Shown here piece by piece: positions 59,346 through 64,000 of a stretch of DNA of 64,000 nt. The translations under genes and the position numbers were made by a program. The stretch is from NCBI GenBank assembly GCA_026874595.1, contig CM049312.1, positions 54,751,429 through 54,815,428 on the forward strand. The letters are read 5' to 3'. Under the pieces are notes generated by a model. That model was not told the DNA's origin. It saw only the letters and a program-made list of their open reading frames with translations, and did not search any database. Source of the DNA: Sipunculus nudus (taxonomy: Eukaryota; Annelida; Sipuncula; Golfingiida; Sipunculidae). Each line of letters starts with the position of its first letter. Within the stretch, counting starts at the first letter, position 1.

Positions 59346-60014
59346 TGAGATTGGTCCACTTTGAAACATTTCATGTTTTGTTGTTAAATGTAAGCCAATG
59401 TTTCCTTATTTTTCACTCAAAAAAGGCTCCCCCTTTTCAGACAAATTTGCAGTAAGAATAATATTTAAAAGTACTCAGCATTTATATTGCATGAAGATGT
59501 GCAAGTTAACATTTGACACAAGACAAGGCAACTTTTGCCTAAAACTCCGGGAAAATATATCTGACACGGAGACACATGCACTCCAAAACTGAACATTAAT
59601 GGCCTCACACACAACAACCAACAACACCCCTAATCAACCACATAAGGTTTTATGTTAGATCACTCTGGTAGGCTTATTCTGACTTCAGACAGCAAAATTA
59701 GCTTTTCCTCTAAACAAAATTTATTAAAAACCCGAGAACTGTACAAAAAGAGCATACTGGTACATTTAACAGAGGAGCTAGTAGCCAAGTAATGAAGTTG
59801 AAGCTTCGCTTTCAGACACAATGCTGGGGATTGCTGGATATTTTTTTGAAGGACAAGCATGTTATTGCTTTTGGAAGGTCACAGTGTACAGTATGCTACA
59901 TTTCATAATTCTGACATTTGATTTTACTGTTGGTAGCACTGTGATTTGAGCATTAATGTGGGCCAAGCCTACCAGTCTGATGTGCACAATGGCTGATAAC
60001 TGCATAAATATATA

Positions 60015-61340
60015 TTGTTGAACCTCTCTTAGTGGGCATCTCCATAAAGTGGGCACCTCTATAAAGTTGGCACTTTGGGCAGTCCCATTTTTTTTCTTCT
60101 TTTAATTATGTTTAGTTAATATGGGCACCTCTTTATTCTGTAAATCGGGCACTTTTCCCCCCAACTTATTTGGGCACATCATTGTTTCCCAGTTGAAGCA
60201 TCTTCCTATATAAACTTTCAGAGCTTTATTAACTGTGACTTTTTTATTTATAGCAATCAAATAACTGTTAATTATTAAATATTTATATTTCAAATATTAA
60301 TGATAATGATCAAACAGATGAAAAAAGGTCAGAGGTGTATTACTGTCTGACTGCATAATCATAATAATAGCCTTCTTGACTCAGGGCTATAGGCATGGAG
60401 ATGCATGGCTATTAACTAGCACATGCTCTGGTCAAACCTCAGTCCAGACTGGCTGTTCCTGTGAAGCAATGAATGCACCACTCAGTAGCCAGTCATATTA
60501 ATTTGACTGATAGACATACTTTGATCTGACAGTCACTAGACCTTCTTATGTCCATAAGCAAAGAAACTGCCATATATAGTTATTATTATTATAAACTTAT
60601 TTATTTTACATGGATTGTACAAATAGTTATTATAACTAATCGAGGCACTCTCCATGGCTCCGGTGATGGCGTAGGGTAGTCTGCAGGGGTGGAGGAAACC
60701 GGAGTACCCGGGCAACTACAACCCACTCTCATAGCCACGCCGGGGATCGAACACCGGGTCGCCAGCGGAGAGAGCAAAGCGTTTTACCACTCAGCTGTCC
60801 AGGCCCCTAATACCATGAGTGGACACCCTGCTCATTCACCCAATTACTTGATACTCTGAGATAAGGTAATAGATAAGGTCCCACTCGCCTAGTACAATGT
60901 TTACTCAGCAGTTGCACTTAATGATAAACAACAACCACTGGTCCTTTGCATGTGATCTATGTCATATTCACTGTTACTGTCCATTTATAAAATGTCAACC
61001 CCAAACTGGTATGGCATTTTAGTCAGACAGTCTTGCCTGATGAGTGTAACAACATGTTGCATGAAACAACTTAGTAGTAAAAATGTCTGAAAAAACTGGA
61101 TTCCGCTTTATTTATATATAACAATATATATATAATTAAAATTGTTTATTTATTAACCCTTATGTTTAAAAACAAGGAGAAAGTACATGCATGTGTTAAT
61201 AAAGTATTCTTAAAACAAGAGCAACTACAGTAATATTTCACAGTAGGTGGCAGCTATTACCTCCATATATAGTGGGCACCTCTATAAAATGGGAAGTTTG
61301 GCCAAGTCCCAAGGGTGCCCACATTATAGAGATTCGACTG
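60015..61340. mobile_element. pogo/Tigger-like element 2
   Basis: The right end, inverted, reads CAGTCGAATCTCTATAATGT then GGGCACC. The left end reads TTGTTGAACCTCTCTTAGTG then GGCATC. Both are flanked by TA. Repeated GGGCACCTCTATAAA motifs near each end are typical of Tigger/pogo termini. No transposase frame survives. A tRNA-derived SINE (60570-60808) has inserted in it. Confidence 0.7.
60570..60808 (-). mobile_element. tRNA-derived SINE
   Basis: The minus strand from 60808 reads GGGGCCTGGACAGCTGAGTG then GTAAAACGC (A-box region), and later GGTGTTCGATCCCC (B box, about 60735-60750). It is followed by a conserved-looking central block, CGGGTACTCCGGTTTCCTCC, and an ATAATAATAA-type tail near 60575. 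The tRNA-like part lacks a normal acceptor end and is fused to the body, so it is not a functional tRNA gene. Confidence 0.72.
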
Positions 61341-62985
61341 TATATGAAGCCTTTGTATCTAGAATCCTGGATACCACCCCATAAAAAGCTTCAAGAAAAG
61401 CAAGAACTTCAAACCATTGCTGTGGGGGGGGGGGTCATATTTAAATCAAATACAGGTAATTTGTTTATATATGACAGGAAAAATAATGTTATCTGGTGGT
61501 AATGTATTTGAATGACTAGGAAAATGAGCCAAATGTTGTGTTTTAGAATGATAACACAGGACCTGTGTGACCTTTGCTCATAGAGCTACACTGCTTTTTG
61601 GGTGATACATTGTAACAATTAACCTAGCGACTGCCTGGCTGAAGTAGCTTGGGAAAACCAGGAGCGGATATTTTTCTCATCACCACTGGTCAGTGGTTAT
61701 CATTGCTTACATTTTGAATGCTTATAAGGACAAGCCATGCCATAATCCTCGTCAACTGAACCATACTGGGAACAGCTACCTGAGGAACAGCTCCATTTAC
61801 ACCTGAGGAAGGGGGCCGTCTCAGCACCCGAAAGCTTGTGTACAAGAACCTACACACAGCTAGTCTTTTTCATAAGGTGTCAAACATTTACATTACTTTT
61901 TGTAAGTAACAGACTAGCACAGCATTACAAAATTTTACAAATATTCTTCTAATTGACATTTAATGTCAAAACAGAGTCAAAGCAGTGTTCAAAATAATGG
62001 GTGCCTAAGTGCACAAATGCCCCAAAAAACATTTTTTTGCACCCACTGTATCACTGCAAGGTGCACAGTGTGCACCTGAGGTTAGTAACTAGGACAGATC
62101 GGCAGGACCGTTAGGCACACGCACATCTGACAGTCCAAATTATCAAAGAAGGACATATAAACACTAAAACATGATGTCACACTAGACACTACATGTATAT
62201 ATAGATTCAGTGATCAGAGCTTTTCTTTTGATGGATATTATTCAAAGTTGCATCCTGACCAGGTGTTACCCTTAGCCTATTTTTTACTGCACTGAAATAT
62301 GTGGATAAATTATAATATAGCTGTAATAAAAATAACTGTGATGACATTAATTCATTTGTGCACCTTACCATAAAAAAAGTATTTCATACACTGCAATGTG
62401 GTATGTTATATTCACATTTGATAAAAAATATCATGGAAACTTCACTTTTAGCTGAAATCTCAAAGGATCTTCCAGGGCTCTTGCACAGTGTAGCCTAGAG
62501 AGAGAGCACGGGCTAATGGCTCTTAGAATTTGATGTTATTTGCATACAGGACGCTGCATGGTGGGGCGGGGTATGGGGGAACAGGGGTGTTTGAGGTGAC
62601 CAAAATGCAGATCTAGAATACTATATGCAGGCTGTGAGATGGGTCACTATCCTGCTTTTTTTCTACCAATCCTGTATGATAAGCCACTATCAGTATCACT
62701 TTGAGGGATTTTAAAATTTAATTGATCCATAAATATATTTCCTTTACAGACTTCAAGATTATATATTACAATGCACCTATAAGCAATGGCAATGAATACA
62801 CAACGCCTGTTACAGCCTGATACAGGCTGCAGCCATGACCTCAGCAGGCATTCTGTCTGTCAGCAACCGGCCCGACCGTCCGGGACAGCCTGCCCTCACA
62901 GCTGACCATGGGTGCTAACAAGTCTCCCATACCGCAAACATTCACGTAATAATGTTTGTTTAAATGTCCAGTGTAATAAACTTAC

Positions 62986-63150
62986 CCGCATCAATGAATT
63001 CTCGTAATCCAGAATCGTCGTTAAACACATATCTGCTTGTCTGTCAACTCCGAATGTCTTAGGCATAACAAGTGAGATGAAAATACCCGATCAACCTACG
63101 GGTGCTGTTCCCACTCGCAAACAGTCAGCCATGTTTACATGCAGATATGA
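62986..63150 (-). other. PITPNM: Probable noncoding exon 1 (5' UTR) of the PITPNM-like gene
   Basis: A consensus donor, GATGCGG|GTAAGT, lies at 62986/62985 on the minus strand, upstream of exon 2. The 5' boundary is a guess, since no cap site can be read. Within it, an ATG at 63066-63064 opens 27 codons running straight to the donor. Splicing to exon 2 would bring TGA as the very next codon. This fits a 5' leader with a short uORF rather than a longer protein. An alternative is that the donor is fortuitous and the true first exon lies elsewhere in intron 1 or beyond the window. Confidence 0.5.
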
Positions 63151-63270
63151 CAGGTGGCGGCAACTGGTGAGAATATAGAGAACTAATAAGGGGGCGTGGC
63201 CTAATCGCCTGTAACAACCAGCTGTCAGACGACACAGCAGGTGCTATAGACTGCGGACGTCATACTGTCC
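63151..63270 (-). promoter_or_regulatory. Candidate promoter of the PITPNM-like gene
   Basis: Just upstream of the proposed exon 1 are a GC-box-like GCCACGCCCC (63200-63191) and a CRE-like ATGACGTCC (63263-63255). The region is more GC- and CpG-rich than the introns. No clear TATA box is present. The call depends on exon 1 being correct. Confidence 0.35.
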
Positions 63271-64000
63271 TATCTCATTTTTCCGGGTCACATATTTTGA
63301 ACCAGTTTAAATGACGTAAAGTTAGCCTTATAGATAAATTAAACTGTTTTTCTTTTCTTTCTTTCTTATTATATTTTTGAAAGTGCAGTCCAACATGAAT
63401 AATTTTGATTATTTCTGTTTTATTATGTGATAAAGGGGGCCCGCGCATGTTCATTTTGTTCTTTGCTATACAGCTTAGAAACGCGTGTATAACTTGCATG
63501 TAATATCAATTTTAGAAGTAAGGCATTAAAAAAGTACGAACTTAGCTGCATTTCAACATATTGTGGAAACAGGTTATTTTATATAATATTGGGATTGTAT
63601 ATTACATAAATATTTAAGTTCAATGTTCATTAGAAAAAATATTCAGTCTGTACCGGCACCTGGTGTTCGAATCTATAGTTAATTATCAGAACGGTCGGGG
63701 TCCAACGAAAATGCGGGACCCGTATACTATATGTTAATTCAATACTAATGATAAGTCTTCATTCCTGCCATTATGAACATAAAGGACCGTGACAAAGCGT
63801 ACGACTGAAGGCCTGGGTTTGTGGGCTTCACAAACTGCAGGCCACAATGTACCGGGCCTCTACATACACAGATATGCACGTGCATATGAAATATAAACAG
63901 AAGGCGTTTCCCTGAAAAAAAGCTAATTTTATAATTTGCAGTTGAGACTTTTGAGGTCCCGGGCGTGCAAACAGGGCCCATGCAACAGGAAGAGGTTCAC
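63271..64000. other. Unannotated sequence upstream of the gene
   Basis: I see no coding exon, RNA gene or transposon end. Short open frames here have no recognisable features. Confidence 0.5.

Larger units (their letters stand above)
31111..62985 (-). other. Intron 1 of the PITPNM-like gene (about 31.9 kb)
   Basis: This is inferred from the acceptor at 31111 and a GTAAGT donor at 62985. The parts 31114-33830, 39110-43280, 46066-48550, 48850-52380 and 57240-59100 show no coding exon, RNA gene or transposon end that I can support. They are AT-rich with short homopolymers and microsatellite scraps. Confidence 0.55.

Noticed and set aside
60725-60808. tRNA gene
   Set aside because: A and B boxes are present, but there is no complete cloverleaf with a paired acceptor stem, and the sequence continues into a SINE body.
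61975-62120. hAT terminus (CAGTGTTCAAAATAATGGGT)
   Set aside because: Only one possible end is seen, with no inverted partner or target duplication in reach.

Overview
This is metazoan nuclear DNA: AT-rich, with introns, and very dense in transposons and minisatellites. The mix of a DIRS retroelement, several kinds of Helitron-like elements and a gene resembling animal rdgB fits a lophotrochozoan, probably a mollusc. That placement is an inference from repeat style, not a marker-based call.

Only one host gene is supported. It lies on the minus strand and spans almost the whole window. It is the 5' part of a class IIA phosphatidylinositol transfer protein gene (rdgB/PITPNM family). In transcription order I see a likely noncoding first exon (about 63150-62986), a 31.9-kb intron, coding exon 2 (31110-30997, start codon at 31074-31072), a 29.0-kb intron, exon 3 (2008-1876), a 1.4-kb intron and exon 4 (502-299). 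Later exons lie beyond base 1. Splice phases match, and the head-group residues T59, K61 and N90 fall at exactly the positions known from PITP-alpha.

The introns are full of repeats. Going up the coordinates: a Harbinger-like MITE (638), a 44-bp tandem array built from the exon 3/intron 3 boundary (1641-1904), a degenerate minisatellite and (TA)n (3310-3728), a 2-kb foldback element (3729-5745), a hAT-like element (5771-7158), 50-bp and 28-bp minisatellites (7611-9530), a 3.4-kb Helitron-like element full of nuclear-receptor-type half-sites (12751-16182), a short canonical Helitron (16898-17224), a pogo/Tigger-like element (18465-20441), a 1347-bp tandem duplication (20484-23177), a dead LINE 3' end (23533-24330), and a decayed but structurally complete DIRS retrotransposon (25036-30607) sitting inside one unit of a 23-bp minisatellite. 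Intron 1 holds a 41-bp minisatellite (33836-34640), two more foldback elements (34926 and 52385), further Helitron-like, MITE and SINE-like copies, and a second pogo-like element (60015-61340). The last kilobase holds the probable promoter.

The most unusual items are: (1) the exon-intron junction amplified into a tandem array of decoy 5' splice sites; (2) three foldback elements with the same TGTC...GACA ends in (TA)n but unrelated palindromic modules in their arms; (3) three non-autonomous Helitron-like families sharing a 3' hairpin plus CTAG|T and an unexpected 5' ATTG-hairpin; (4) DR0-DR1-DR2 half-site clusters repeated about 18 times.
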